The notes: generated by a model not told the origin, from the sequence alone. DNA of 64,000 nucleotides from Microplitis mediator (GCF_029852145.1 NC_079977.1:13760640-13824639), one strand, 5' to 3'; positions 22,009 through 33,910 are shown, counted from the stretch's first letter. Program-made: numbers and translations.

Positions 22009-23455
22009 CCTCCCCACCCGGTGGACAAGCGCCCCGCTTGTTTTGGGCCTTATCTCCTCTCGGAAAAAAAGGTTTTGACCGTCCCAGCAGTAATTCTCTA
22101 TTTTACCCATCTCCGGTTTTTATGGAATCTACTTACCGACCTGTAGCCCAAATACTTAAAATAGTGTTGCCACAATCTGATAAAACTTCGTTTTTATCAT
22201 ATTCGATTGTTATTTTGGTTCGATATATTGAGGGTATCGATCTATCGCATGTGGATAATTTGTTTTCTTATCACTTAACAAATTTTTATTTATATATTTT
22301 TTTTATACAAAATTTGTATTATTATTATACTTTTAATTTTCCATATCGAACCTAATGTAAATATCTTTATATGGAGATTTACATCTCGTGGTCGAATAAA
22401 ATATGTTATCTATCTATCTATATTTTTCTTTTTGAATCCCTTTATATAAAAAAAACTGAAATTAACATGATTGTGTTTATGAACAATCTTACATTTGTGA
22501 GGTGTGTAAACATTGATTATAATAATAGAGTTATCGCTGTCATTAAATTTTTTTGTGTATTTCTATTATTTGAGGTTTTACATGAAATATTCGAATTAAT
22601 TTAAAAAAAAAAAAAAAAAAATCATTCAATATTTGATATTAGTTTTAATTATTTATCTTTGCCACATCGATTTTAACGTTTTTTTTTTCTTTAATGGCCA
22701 TACATTAAAATCTCGTTTTCTTTAATCCGATCATTTTTTTAATGTTAGCAAACACTTTTGTAGTTATTTTTGTTTTATTTTAATCCTCTCATTATCTCGG
22801 GTGACGAACTCATACGTCACAAGTTTCTCTTTTCTTTTTTTTTTTAAAAAAAATTTATTTTTATGATTTTTTTTTTTTTATTGTTACTGAAATATATTGT
22901 TTTTATTTATTCGAATTTGTTTCGATTCCATTTTTTTGTCTGTCTTTTTATTGTTTGTAGAAAGAAAGAGAAAAAAAATTTTATTTATTAGAAAAAAAAA
23001 TTTTATATGTATACTATTATTAACTTTTTTTTTATTATTATATGACAAAAAAAAAAAAGAGGGGAGAGAGAAATATTATATATAACGTTTTTTTTTTTCT
23101 CTATATTATGTGTAATTAAGGTCTGCATGTTAAAATTTAATATTGTTTTCGTTATATATCTATATTATTAATTCTTTATAATTTTAGTATTGGAAGAATG
23201 TTGCACATTCTTAAAAATTAAAAAAAAATGTCGAGATTTGTAGGCTGAAAATTTATTATTTATTTATTTATTTATTTATTTTTTTTTTCAAAACAAGATT
23301 TCTCCTCTTTTTTTTTTTTTTTTTTTTTCAATATAATTTCCCATAATTTCTTTTCTCATATGTCATACTATAAGTGTTTCTCTTAATGAAAAAAAAGTAT
23401 TAATTTTCCATTACTCTAAAAAAAAATGGTAATTTCGAATATTTATTCGTTAATG
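22009..23455. other. 3' untranslated region of the Gypsy element
   Basis: Low-complexity AT-rich sequence with long T and A runs. I see no convincing gene on either strand; the frames of up to about 140 residues are AT-rich filler. Together with 24737-25260 and 26360-26974 it makes an unusually long non-coding interval between env and the LTR. Confidence 0.5.
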
Positions 23456-23457
23456 TT

Positions 23458-24734
23458 CCCTAGCGGATCCGTATACACCGTGTAAACTTAGTGTAAACTC
23501 GATATATACCTAGTGTCAGTGTAAATTAGGGGTTTATTTAGTGTATACTCGGTGCATATTGAGTATACACCAAATACACTCAAAGTTTACACTGAATTTA
23601 CACGGTGTATATGCGCACAATATACACAGAGTTTACACCGAGTATACACTAAAAAAAATTTTTGAAGTTCTCAGAACATATGTTGTGAAGAAAATTTTTT
23701 TGAAAAAAATTGAAATAAAAAAAAATAAAATTCTGAAAAAAAATTAACATTTTTATAAAAATTAAAATTTTCAGTAAAATTAAAAAAAAATATACACATA
23801 AGGTAAAAGACCCTGTTGTTGACCATGACCCAGTTTCTGACCTTTTCAACTTTTTTCTAACTTACTTAAAAAACTATAACTTTAATAAGAAAATCGATTT
23901 TTTCTTAATTTATAGTAATCTATTCTGAGCCTAATTAATGGCAATTTAAAAAACATAGAAATTATTAACTGAATAAAAAAAAATGATTTAGTCGTAGGTG
24001 GCTGAGGAAGCCATTTTTTAAGTGTAGTGTAGTCTAAGCAGTTGACGTTAGAACGTGCAACAATTGAATCTGTGCACTAATTATCATGTCAGTAAAAAAA
24101 TTTTAATAAAAATGTATGGATAGATCAATATTTAATTAAAATTTATTTTAATATACGTATAAAACATTAAAATGAGTTTTGTTGCTAAAATTTGAAGGTT
24201 AATAACTAGGCTCAATTTTAAAGGTGTGATGAATTTGTTGACCCTCAAATTCTAACCTACTACGAACGAGGTTATCTTTTTTATTACATGTCTATAAAAT
24301 GTAAAAATTAACATATTTATAGTTTTATTAAATTATTTTTTATAATACAGGTATACATTAACATTAAATATTTATTTTTATAAATAAAAGATCATATTTA
24401 GATCTTGAAAGTATGTTTTTGGAGTGATAAAATGGAGGAAAAAAAAACCAGAGTAGTTTTAACAAATGATTTTAATTTTTTAATTTATTGTTTTATAGCA
24501 TGACTAATTATTTATATTTTAAATATTAAAAAAAAATTTGTATTTGTTATAAAAAATTTTTTTCCAGTCACACTTAAAAAACTTTTGACTTTGCTTACAG
24601 CACTTAAAAATTTTTATGAAAATGGGACTTCGAAAAAAATTTTTGGTGTAAACTTAGTGTATACTCAGTGTATATACGCCGCGTATACACCGTGTATATT
24701 TGGTGTATACTTAGTAGATAGCGATCCGCTAGGG
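23458..24734. mobile_element. CCCT-group element a (GTGTAAAC/GTGTATAC repeats)
   Basis: Left end CCCTAGCGGATC, right end GATCCGCTAGGG, with TT on both sides (23456-23457, 24735-24736). Near each end lie clustered units such as GTGTAAAC, GTGTATAC and their complements (23470-23650 and 24640-24712). The middle is AT-rich without a gene. It is inserted in the 3' region of the Gypsy element. Confidence 0.8.
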
Positions 24735-24736
24735 TT

Positions 24737-25260
24737 TTCAATTGGTTTCTATTATAAAAAAAAATTTATTATTTTTTGTCTCTATATATTCCTGATAAAA
24801 TTCATTTCCTCTGCCTCGCTTTTCTTTTGGAAAAAAAAACAATATATATTTTTTTTTAAAAAAAAGAACTCAAAGATATACGTACATACATAAAATGTCA
24901 AATGTTTGTCCATGAGTGAACAAAAGTTGGGGAAAAAAAATTTTACGATTTTTTTTCTTATGCAGCATTAGAACGTTCCAACAATTAATAGCATATTCTC
25001 TATTTTATTATTATTATTATTTTCATTATTACTATTATTATTATTTATTAATAATAACAATTTTAATGATAAATGTAATTATTATATTAAAAAAAACCAA
25101 TCAAATTACATCATATCATGAAGGACCTTTTCCTCCACCGTCCATCTTACGGTTTTAAATAAATTTTATTATTATTATTATATATTTTCGCTATTAAAAA
25201 AAAATAAAAAAAATTTTGGAGAAATTTTATATAGTAAAAAAAAAATTCATATAAATTCGT
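24737..25260. other. AT-rich 3' region of the Gypsy element
   Basis: Homopolymer runs and ATTATT repeats, with no gene seen. Composition changes sharply at about 25260, where a GC-richer stretch leading into the antisense gene begins. Confidence 0.5.
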
Positions 25261-25423
25261 TCGTGTCAGCCGCCGGAGGGGTGCGCGTGGGCGTTAGTTA
25301 GGTTTGGAGCGGGGGTTTTCTTCGGTTTGAGGCCCTTTTTCCGATATTTCATTTGCCTATTTCGGAATGGGTGTGATCTATTGTCTCCGAGTGGGGTTTA
25401 GTGAGTGGTTCGGGGAGATCTGT

Positions 25424-25430
25424 TATAAAA
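25424..25430 (+). promoter_or_regulatory. TATA box of the antisense gene
   Basis: TATAAAA about 75 bp upstream of ATG 25504, in a locally GC-richer segment (25261-25503) that contrasts with the T-rich surroundings. Confidence 0.5.
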
Positions 25431-25503
25431 GTTAGTGTTTTATTGTGTGATCGTCTATTTCCAAGAAGGTTATTATAACTAGTAACTAATAACTGTTTCT
25501 ACG

Positions 25504-26293
25504 ATGCCGCAGCTCCAAGTTAACTACTATTTTCAGGAGTCCTTGGTACGTGTTAATTTTCTTTTCCCCTTTTTTTTTTTTTTTTTTTTTTTTTTACTGT
25601 TTATTATTTTTTTTGTTAAATTTTAGGAGGAGAGAGAAGAAAAAAAAAATTATGATTGACATATATTTTTTTTTTCTCTTTTCTCTACTTGAGTATTTAT
25701 ATTCAAATGTATTTATTTATTTGTCTCTTTTTTTTTTTTTTTATAGTTAACATTAACCGGGATGTGGATTTGTCTCCTGCGGGTCCTTCTGTGGGTCGGG
25801 CAGGCGTCCCGGTGCGGACGGCGTGTTTCCGTCAGCCGCCGGACTTTTAAAAGGGTGGTGTCCGCCTTTCAGAAATTGTTCGACTTATTTAATTTTATTT
25901 GCCTAGTAAAAAATGTAAGTTTTACCCCCCTTTTTTTGTGTATTGTTTAATTTATATTTTTACTATCGAAATTTTATTTGTAATTTTATTTTTTTTTATT
26001 TACGTTTGTGTTTTTTTTTTTCTTTTTAGCCTGAGTATCGTGTTGATATCAAGGGCATGGTCTCCGTTGATTTAATGGCGCGAAGGAGAATGCAGCGGAA
26101 AGCTGATCGGAACGAGTGGTTCCAGCAGCGGCTGATGCGGCCGGCTGATGTCACCGAGCCCGATGATTTCGACTACATCGGGATTCGCTGGATGCACGAG
26201 GGCCGCTGGGGATGCGATCATCCAGCTGCTGATTGGGCTCATCCTGCGTGGAGTGAGCTCCCGTCATTGGAGTATTTCTACGCTTCTGACTAA
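25504..26293 (+). CDS. Three-exon antisense gene carried by the Gypsy element
   Basis: Function unknown; I do not recognise the protein. Exons are 25504-25545, 25747-25914 and 26030-26293, giving 157 residues. Introns start GTACGT and GTAAGT and end in long T tracts plus ATAG and TTTAG; both are phase 0 and all three exons are open across the joins. The product has a short N-terminus (MPQLQVNYYF), a hydrophobic then basic middle (about residues 18-50), and a charged C-terminal part rich in R, W and D (RRRMQRKADRNEW, ending YFYASD). Exon sequence is GC-rich against AT-rich introns and flanks. A TATA box precedes it and AATAAA follows (26356-26361). It lies between env and the LTR of a minus-strand retroelement, so its introns are antisense to the retroviral transcript and would survive retrotransposition. 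An alternative shorter product from ATG 26057 (78 residues) is possible. Confidence 0.65.
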
Positions 26294-26355
26294 ATTTATT
26301 TTAAACGGAGAAAAAGAAATTGTTTTTTCATTTATAAGATTTTGTATTCAAACCA

Positions 26356-26361
26356 AATAAA
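26356..26361 (+). terminator. Poly(A) signal of the antisense gene
   Basis: AATAAA about 60 bp after the stop codon at 26291-26293, followed by a GGCGGCTCGTGAAGTCG stretch and then T-rich sequence. Confidence 0.45.
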
Positions 26362-26974
26362 TGGCGGCTCGTGAAGTCGTCGGATGACAAAAAAAAATGT
26401 TTTTATTATTATTTCTAATTAAGTTATTTAGGATTTTTTTTTCTTTTTCCTTTTTTTTTTATTTTCCTTTAATTATTATCATTATTTCTTTTCTATTTTT
26501 TTTTGTTCTAGTATATTTTCTTTTATTATTCTTTTCTTTATTAATATTTTTCGTTATAATTTACTAGCAAAAAAAATTTTTTTTTTTTTTCTATTATTTT
26601 TTTTTTCTTTATTAATATTTTTCGTTATAATTTACTAGCATTTTTTTTTTTATTTTTAATTATCCATTTATTTATTTATTTATTATTATTTTTTTTTTTA
26701 TCTTCATTAAAAGTTTAGTTTTGTACGTTAAAAACTTTCTTAGTTTAAATGTAATTAATTTCTTTTTTTTTATAAAAAAAAAATATTTGTAATTGTTAAT
26801 TTTAATGTAATATTCATTGATTGTTTAGTTAGTAAGTAAGGTAATTATTATATGTATCTACTTAATTAAAAAAAAATAAAAAGAAATTCCTTTTTTTTAA
26901 AAAAAAAAAATTTCACTATGTATACTTTTTTTTCTTTATTATTCAACCCTTTTCTTATTATTAGTTATTTTATT
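26362..26974. other. AT-rich spacer between the antisense gene and env
   Basis: Long T and A tracts. A direct repeat TTTATTAATATTTTTCGTTA is present near 26537 and again near 26606. No gene. Confidence 0.5.
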
Positions 26975-29011
26975 TTATGAGAATATTTTTATTTCTGATG
27001 TAGACCGTGTGTCGTTAGGTTCAATTTTGTTCTTTTTATTTTCATCGATAGTAGGTAAGTCAACCTTCTGCGTTATTTTTTCTAGTTTTTCTTCTTGTTT
27101 TCCATTGTCGATAAGTACTTGTAATTCTGTGTGGTCTGTTTTCTCGTCCGTAGTTTTGGCGCTGTGTGCGTAGTTTCTATGTAGTAGGAAGTTTGTCAAT
27201 GAGTCCCAAATGGCACCGAGCAACCATAGGCTCCAACCGAAAGCTGAGTGCAGCGCCAAAGCGTGCATTACTGTGTCAATTATAAATTTGAATGCTTTGC
27301 CTGTTATCCAGATTCCTAATAATGTAGTGCTGAATGATCCTATTATGTTGAAAAAGTTATATACTTTTCCCCATGTATTTTGTAATTTCTCCATTATTTC
27401 GCTTGTGTCTATAAGTTTGCTTAATGATATTCCTTGGGAATTTATTTCTTGCCCTATAGCTCCTCTAGCTATTGTATTTAAAATTGCTGGTTTTTCTATA
27501 GGAAACATCATATTTTCTCTCAATCTGTCCAAGTCGTCGTCAGAGTATATTCCTCCTGTTGCTAAGTTTGCTGGGCTGGTGTACTTCCAGGACATCTTTG
27601 TTCTCGTCGCTATTTCCTCTGGCGCCGTTGCTGGTGATATTTGGGGAAGTAGTTGGTACCAGGCGTTGTTTATATTGTAAAGCGGGGGTATCAGTGAGTT
27701 GCAGTCAATCTGGTTTCCGGTTTTAACTAAAACATGTGTTTTAGGTAGCATGAAGTATTCCTGTTCTCCTCTAATTACTGGTAATTCTTGAAAACATTCT
27801 GTTGTTTTCCTATTCTTTACTTCTATTGGTACACACTTAGCTAGTCGTATTACTTCGCCCGCCAAGTGTGCGATGTATCCTGGTTGTTTCATGAAATGGA
27901 ACGCGAATTCTGCTGGATTCACAGAGGCTAGTGCTAAGGTATTATGTAATATCAGTTTTTCTAGTTCGCATTGTTGCTGCATTACGTCATTATATAAAGC
28001 TGTTATTTCTTTTCTGAGGTGGTGTTCCAGATAAACTATTTTCGTGTTAACGTATGCAAATATATCCATGTTTTCTGTTGACAGAGTCGTTCTACGCAGA
28101 AAGAAGTGTTTGTCCTCGCTGTCTACTATAAATAATTTGGGGTGTTCTGTTTTTATTATCTTGTAACCGCAAACCGGAATGAAACCTTTCACTGATAGTG
28201 CAAAAGTGATTTGATTTGCTGTTACCGAGTATATTTCTTGACCGAATTTAGGTATTGAGATGTCTTTTATTTTCTCTGCAGGTCCTTCGTAGAGTACTTT
28301 GAACCTATTAAATTTGCACTGGTCAGTTTCTAGTAGGTTCCAGTAAGTGTTTCCGCCCTCTGTGTCCATGCAGCTACCCGTTGAGTATGCGCATTTTACT
28401 CCTGACCTCAACAATACTTCGTTCTTTTGTAAGTTTACTGGTGCGAGGTAGTCTTGGATTGTAATTGAGATTCGTCCGTGGACTACTACATTTGTCCATG
28501 AACCGTAATGATCGGCAAATTTACCCGCCTCACAGTTTCCTTTAAGGTCCACGTTCCCAGCCAAAGTTATTGGTTGAGTTGTTGTGCTATTTAAGAAGAT
28601 GTCTTTTATGGTCGTTTCGTAAGTTCGGTACGTCTTAGTTTCTAGGATTCCTTTACAGGCTTCTCGAGATATTTCCTGTACGTATTCCATGTGTCCGTTG
28701 GCTACTGTTGATACGTGGCTCCAGTGCCCGCAGTTATATATGGCTCGGTTCAATATTATTTTGCATTGAATTACCTGTATATGTGACATTTCTACTAGTT
28801 GGAGTAATTGTATTTTCGTGTCAGTTTTTGCTGGTTGTGATATTGGGATGTCGCAATCTTTAATGTTCAATAATGACAGCGTGGTGATGTTCATAGCTGG
28901 AGCTCCGCAGTCATATGCAATAAAACCATTCGCTGGTAACGCAGAGATGATTAGTTGTCCCATGATTAGGAAATATATTGCGCTGTCCATTTTTCCGTTA
29001 TTTATCTGCAA
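26975..29011 (-). CDS. env: Envelope glycoprotein, chuvirus-like, of the Gypsy element
   Basis: 678-residue intact frame with the features of a membrane fusion glycoprotein. A hydrophobic signal peptide (about residues 10-30) is followed directly by AYDCGAP near the mature N-terminus, then many cysteines across the ectodomain. A long hydrophobic region lies at about residues 560-620 (transmembrane) and a charged cytoplasmic tail ends the protein. The start of the mature chain (AYDC, then NITTLSLL and CDIP) resembles glycoproteins of jingchuviruses, which are known to have been captured by insect LTR elements, rather than the F-type envelope of classical errantiviruses. This assignment is from memory of the family, not a search. 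It follows pol by about 110 bp and would be made from a spliced subgenomic RNA. No stop or frameshift is visible. Confidence 0.7.
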   Translation of the reverse strand: MQINNGKMDSAIYFLIMGQLIISALPANGFIAYDCGAPAMNITTLSLLNIKDCDIPISQPAKTDTKIQLLQLVEMSHIQVIQCKIILNRAIYNCGHWSHVSTVANGHMEYVQEISREACKGILETKTYRTYETTIKDIFLNSTTTQPITLAGNVDLKGNCEAGKFADHYGSWTNVVVHGRISITIQDYLAPVNLQKNEVLLRSGVKCAYSTGSCMDTEGGNTYWNLLETDQCKFNRFKVLYEGPAEKIKDISIPKFGQEIYSVTANQITFALSVKGFIPVCGYKIIKTEHPKLFIVDSEDKHFFLRRTTLSTENMDIFAYVNTKIVYLEHHLRKEITALYNDVMQQQCELEKLILHNTLALASVNPAEFAFHFMKQPGYIAHLAGEVIRLAKCVPIEVKNRKTTECFQELPVIRGEQEYFMLPKTHVLVKTGNQIDCNSLIPPLYNINNAWYQLLPQISPATAPEEIATRTKMSWKYTSPANLATGGIYSDDDLDRLRENMMFPIEKPAILNTIARGAIGQEINSQGISLSKLIDTSEIMEKLQNTWGKVYNFFNIIGSFSTTLLGIWITGKAFKFIIDTVMHALALHSAFGWSLWLLGAIWDSLTNFLLHRNYAHSAKTTDEKTDHTELQVLIDNGKQEEKLEKITQKVDLPTIDENKKNKIEPNDTRSTSEIKIFS

Positions 29012-29122
29012 TAGTGTGATACGTTTTTCTTGGAAAATCTTTCTTTATATATTACGTTTATAGGTTAATAATAAAAAAAAATATAGTTATTATAGTGAAT
29101 CTTCGTAAAAAAAAATAATATT

Positions 29123-32100
29123 TTAATGAGCAATTTTTGCTCTATCGCAATGGATAATTTTTCTTTTTCCTGGCTTGTATTCTATTTCTATGTCGTTTTT
29201 GTCTGGCAGTACGTCTGTCACTTTGTAAGGACCTAAATAATTGTCATCAAATTTACCGTCTTTCTGATTTTTAATTAAATAAATATTTTGACCTATTTTA
29301 AACTTTACGGGATTTATTTTCTTATCGTATCGTACTTTGGATTTTAATTTTGAATTTTCTAAATTTTCTCTTGCTTCTTTTCTTGATTCTAACAATCGAA
29401 TTGCAAGTTCTTTAACGTAATCCGCGTAGGTAGGGATATCATCTAAATATGAAAATTCTGATGGTAATCGCGCTTCTTTACCAAAAACTAATCTATATGG
29501 TGTAAATTTCGTACCTTCGTGTACACTTGTATTATAGGCAAAAGTTGCATGAGGCAACCATTTATCCCAATCGTCATGACTTGTAAAATGTTTAATATAG
29601 TCTGTTAAAACTTGATGGCTTCTTTCCAGAGAACCATTCGATTGAGGATGAAAAGCTGTTGTTTTTATTTGTTTCATTTTAAAAGTTTTAGCTACCCAAC
29701 CCATTACTTTACCTATAAAAGCTTGACCTTGGTCTGTCAAAATTACTTTTGGACAACCATGTTTTAATATGAAATTTTCAACTAGTGCTATTGCGATATC
29801 TTTTGCTGTCATAGTTATTAAAGGTATTGCGAAACAATATTTTGAAAGGTCATCTTGCATCGTTAAAATGTATGAGTAACCGTTAGCTGATGTTTTATTT
29901 GGTACCACAATATCTAATGCTACTTTATCCCAAATTTCTGCGGATGTATCAGTAATTACCATCGGTTGTTTTGTTTTAATTCTTACTAATTTCTTTTTCT
30001 GACAACTGATACATTTTCTAACAAAATCTTCAACATTTTTTTTAATATTATCCCAAAAATATCTTTGTCTAATTCTATTGTAAGTTTTAGTGACACCTTT
30101 ATGACCTGCCATTGGGGTCTCATGATTTTCTGCCATTATTTTTTGTCTCTCTTCTACTGGAGGTATTATTAGTTGATCTCTACAAATGATTATTTTAATA
30201 TCTGTCCCTTTAAATGTTTTAGCTATAATACTTTTAATTTTTGACCATACAGTTTTGGATAAATTACTTCGTCCCTGAGAAACACTAATTGATTTTAATT
30301 TTGATTTTTCCATATATAATTTTAAATTTTTAAAAGCTGTACAATAATCTTTTTCGGTAGCCACATCTGTGCTATTATTTTGAATAACTAACCCAAGTAC
30401 CTTTTTTTTTGATGTTCCCATTTTGATTACTTGACCTACTTTATAATCAGCAAATGGACTCAAATTTAAATATCCTGATAATAATAATTGTTTTCCTATT
30501 TCGCTTGTAACAGGACCGTCTGTATTAAAAAAACATAAATAACTATTTTTTTGCATTTCTAAATTGTCTCTAGTTTCTATTATATTATCGTTACTAAAGT
30601 CGTTCGACATTACTGAAACAACGGATGAATCATCATCAGAATCTATTTCTTCGTTAGATAAATTGTCGTTCGCTATTATTATCGCATCGTTGTTTGAATT
30701 GTTTTGGTTTCCGTCTGAATTTAATTGTGTCAAATTTTGTCGTGTGTCTACGTCATTATCAGATGAATTTATTTGTTCGAGTTCGTCAAAATTTTGGTCG
30801 TTAAATGAATGTGTTTGTTCTATTTGTTCAAAATTTTGGTCGTCAACTGAATTTATCTGTTGAGCGGAATTTAAGTCGTTGAATGAATTTATTCGTTCAG
30901 GCGATTTTGAATTATGATCAATAGGTGAATTTAGTGTAGGATTTGGTGATTCTTTACGTGAGATAGTCTGTTGTGAATTTATTGGGCTTAGATTTTCGTT
31001 TATTATTGACAATCTATCATTATTACGTTTATTATTTAAATTTTGTTGGCGTTTAATTGCTTTTAAAGTTACCATTATGTCTGGCAATTTGGGTTGTGAA
31101 TTTTTACTAGTTGATTTTCTCGTTTTATTTTTAAAGTTATTCGCAAGATGTTGTATTTTATTCGGAATCTGTTTGTGTGAATGTGTGTGTTCGTCGTAAT
31201 CTGTACAACATGAACATGTCTTGATTTTACGTTTTCTAGTTGATCTACGTAGTTCTGGTGTAATTTTATTAGTATGTGTTTGTTCAGTATCAGTACCGTG
31301 AGGTCTGTTTTTGTCTGTATTATTTAAATTTGGGTTTGTTTTAGTAGTATTTGTTTGTGTCTTTACTGTATTTTTATTGACTATTTTTTTGTGTGTTAAT
31401 GTGTTGTTTTCGGTAGTTGTTGTTTCGTCGGGTGATTCTATTATCATGGGTTCTGTTGTGAAAGATTTTTCTATTATGTCATTAGTCGACATATTTATTT
31501 TATTTTCTGGTTCGTTATGAATTAACGCAGAGACGTCCATAATTCTTGCGTGGTCGCCTCCTTCGTCAGAAGACCATGGGATTGCACCTCCCATGTCTTT
31601 ATTATTTACGGATTTGGGTTTAATAGGAGTTCTAGGAGTGATAGGGATTGTCTCAATTGGTGATTCAGTACTAATGTCATTTGAATGTTCGGAATATATT
31701 TTTGAGTCAGTCATTTCTGTTTCGTCAGTGTTTGATTCGTCATCTGAAGTTTCTGGAGTTATTATTTTGTCAATTTTTTTGCTTTGTTTATTTACTTTTC
31801 TACGTGTACGTATTGCTGGAGAAGGTGTAAATTCTGCCATCTTGGTCGTTCTTTTAATTTGAGAAGGAATAGGTTTATTTTTATCAATTTTTGTATTTCT
31901 CTTATCTGTTTGTATATTTAGGTCTGAATGTGTGGATGTATTTTGTGTTCGTACGTTTGGTGATAATGATAATGGAGTATTTGTGTTTTTGTAACTTTTA
32001 GGTGTCTGTGGATTTAGAGATTGAGGTGATGGTGTTAAATTACGTGAATTTTTACGTTTTGGAGAATTTATATAAGACAACCCGAAATCTGTCAAGTAAG

Positions 32101-33910
32101 AATCGTCACTTAAACACGAAGGGTTATATTTCATGAGTTTTTTTCTCAGAGCTACCGCATCATAAATGTCTCCTGATGACGATGATACGTCAGAGTAATC
32201 AGGGAGATTTATCGGTTTATTTGATTCTGGATTTGATAAAACATTTGAATTTGATTTAGAATCTTTATTTATTTTCGTTTTTTCGTTAGATTTATTTATA
32301 GAATTTGAATTTTCATTAGAGTCTAACTTGCTTTTATTTTGATTATTTTTATTCATTAAATTGGATTTTAGTTCTTGAGGATTATTTGTATTTATTTTAT
32401 TATTTTTATTTTTACTGTAATCAACTTCGCTTAGTGATTCAGTACTCGAAAATTTTTCATATGGATTATATCGTCTGACGTCAGATCTTTTCTTTTTTAA
32501 ATTTTTATTTTTACCGATATATCCGTTTTTATTATTTTTACCTAACCGCCGGTCGTTAGGGTAGCTAATCCTATTGCTGTCGCTAGTGGGTTTGACGACT
32601 GGGTTTCTAGGCCCAAACGCTTGAGTTTTTGACTCAAGAATTTTTCGTTTTTCGACCGAATCTTGTAGATCGACCGCTTGAGTATTTTGCTCAAGAATTT
32701 TTCGTTTTTCGACCGAATCTTGTAGATCGACCGCTTGAGTATTTTGCTCAAGAATTTGAATTTTCGAATTAATTTTTCTAACTCTGTCGACTGAGTTAGT
32801 TGCAATTTTATTTTTATCGCAAATTATTTTATCATTTATAGTATTTTCCTCTGAACTTAATTTATTTTTATTAATATTTTTCGATTTTAATTTTTCATTT
32901 GAGCTACTTGACTCTGAATTTTTATGATATTTAGATTTCTTTTTTATAACTTTACCATCATCTGAAGGATCTGAAGTCCTTAATCTAGCGATTCCTGGTT
33001 TACCGGGTCGCCATTTAATTTTAATAGGATACGTTTCACGGTTTTCGATTATCGGATTGCGCGATAAAGCGTCCGCGTTTGTATTTATTTTTCCCGCCTT
33101 ATATAACACAGTGTACTCGAATTCTTTAAGCCGTTCTCTCCATCTCATTACACGCGATGTTGGGTCATTCATATTATTTACCCAAACTAGCGGTCTGTGA
33201 TCGGTGACAAGAGTGAACTCTCTGCCATAGAGATACGGTCTAAAGGTTTTCATACCGAATAAAGCTGCAACCATTTCTTTTTCTGTGGTTGAGTAATTAT
33301 TTTCATGTTTGTTAAGCACACGAGAAGCTGTTGCTACAATTGTGTCTTCGCCAATTTTACCCTGTGAGAGGATTGCTCCAACTGCGTAGTTAGATGCATC
33401 GGTCGTTAATATAAATGGTTTCGAAAAATCTGGATATTGCAATATCGGAGCTGTACATAGTTTATCCCGCAAGGTTTCAAAAGCTACCTGATGTTCAGGC
33501 GTCCATGTAAATCTTGCGTTTTTACTTGTAAGATCAGATAGGCACTTAGAAATTTTTGCGAAATCCTTAATAAATCGCCGATAATAACCAGCAAGTCCGA
33601 GAAATTCTCTCACTTGAGTCGTACTTCCGGGTGTTTTAAAACATTTAATTGCTTTTATTTTATCCGGATCAGGCTTGACACCGTCGGCAGATATAAGATG
33701 GCCCAAATAGATTACTTCTTTTTTTAAGAATTCGCATTTATCGGCTTGTAGAGTTAAATTCGCACTTCGCAAGCGTTCGGCTAATTTATTGAATTTAGTG
33801 TTGTGTTCTTCTAGAGAACGTGCGTAAATAACGATATCGTCTAAGTAAACAAAGAGATCAGCTCCTTGTAACCCGCGCAAGACTAAATCCATTAACCTTT
33901 GGAATGTTGC
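29123..33910 (-). pseudogene. pol: Gypsy pol, 3' part: RT C-terminus to integrase, with giant linker
   Basis: Continues the pol interrupted at 33911. From the insertion: reverse transcriptase ATFQRLMD and the catalytic YLDD, the thumb, and RNase H (TTDASNYAVGAIL, TDHRPLVW, NADALSRNP). An extraordinary Asn/Ser/Lys/Thr-rich, probably disordered linker of about 800 residues follows (roughly 30560-33000), with a 19-20 residue unit repeated near 32620-32760. A folded stretch with GQVIKMG and KSISVSQGR at about 30150-30530 may be a degenerate macro-like domain. Integrase has an HHCC zinc finger (CISCQ) and a DDE core with D in ALDIVVP, D in TDQGQAF and E in NGSLERSH. A GPYKV-containing C-terminus ends at 29123. 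This part is intact; the gene is broken only by the inserted element. Confidence 0.88.

Noticed and set aside
22009..25160. Several plus-strand Phe/Ile/Tyr-rich ORFs
   Set aside because: Composition matches AT-rich homopolymer tracts, with no domain, splice signal or conserved start.
25656..25850. Alternative frame through exon 2 of the antisense gene (NRDVDLSPAGPSVGRAG)
   Set aside because: It looks protein-like but needs an upstream frame that contains a stop in exon 1, and it ends in TAA before the donor; the phase 0 frame joins all three exons. Not fully excluded.
27210..27680. 156-residue plus-strand ORF inside env
   Set aside because: Antisense shadow of the intact env frame; no splice or promoter signals of its own.
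30564..31862. Plus-strand Ser/Val-rich ORFs
   Set aside because: Antisense shadows of the Asn/Ser-rich pol linker.
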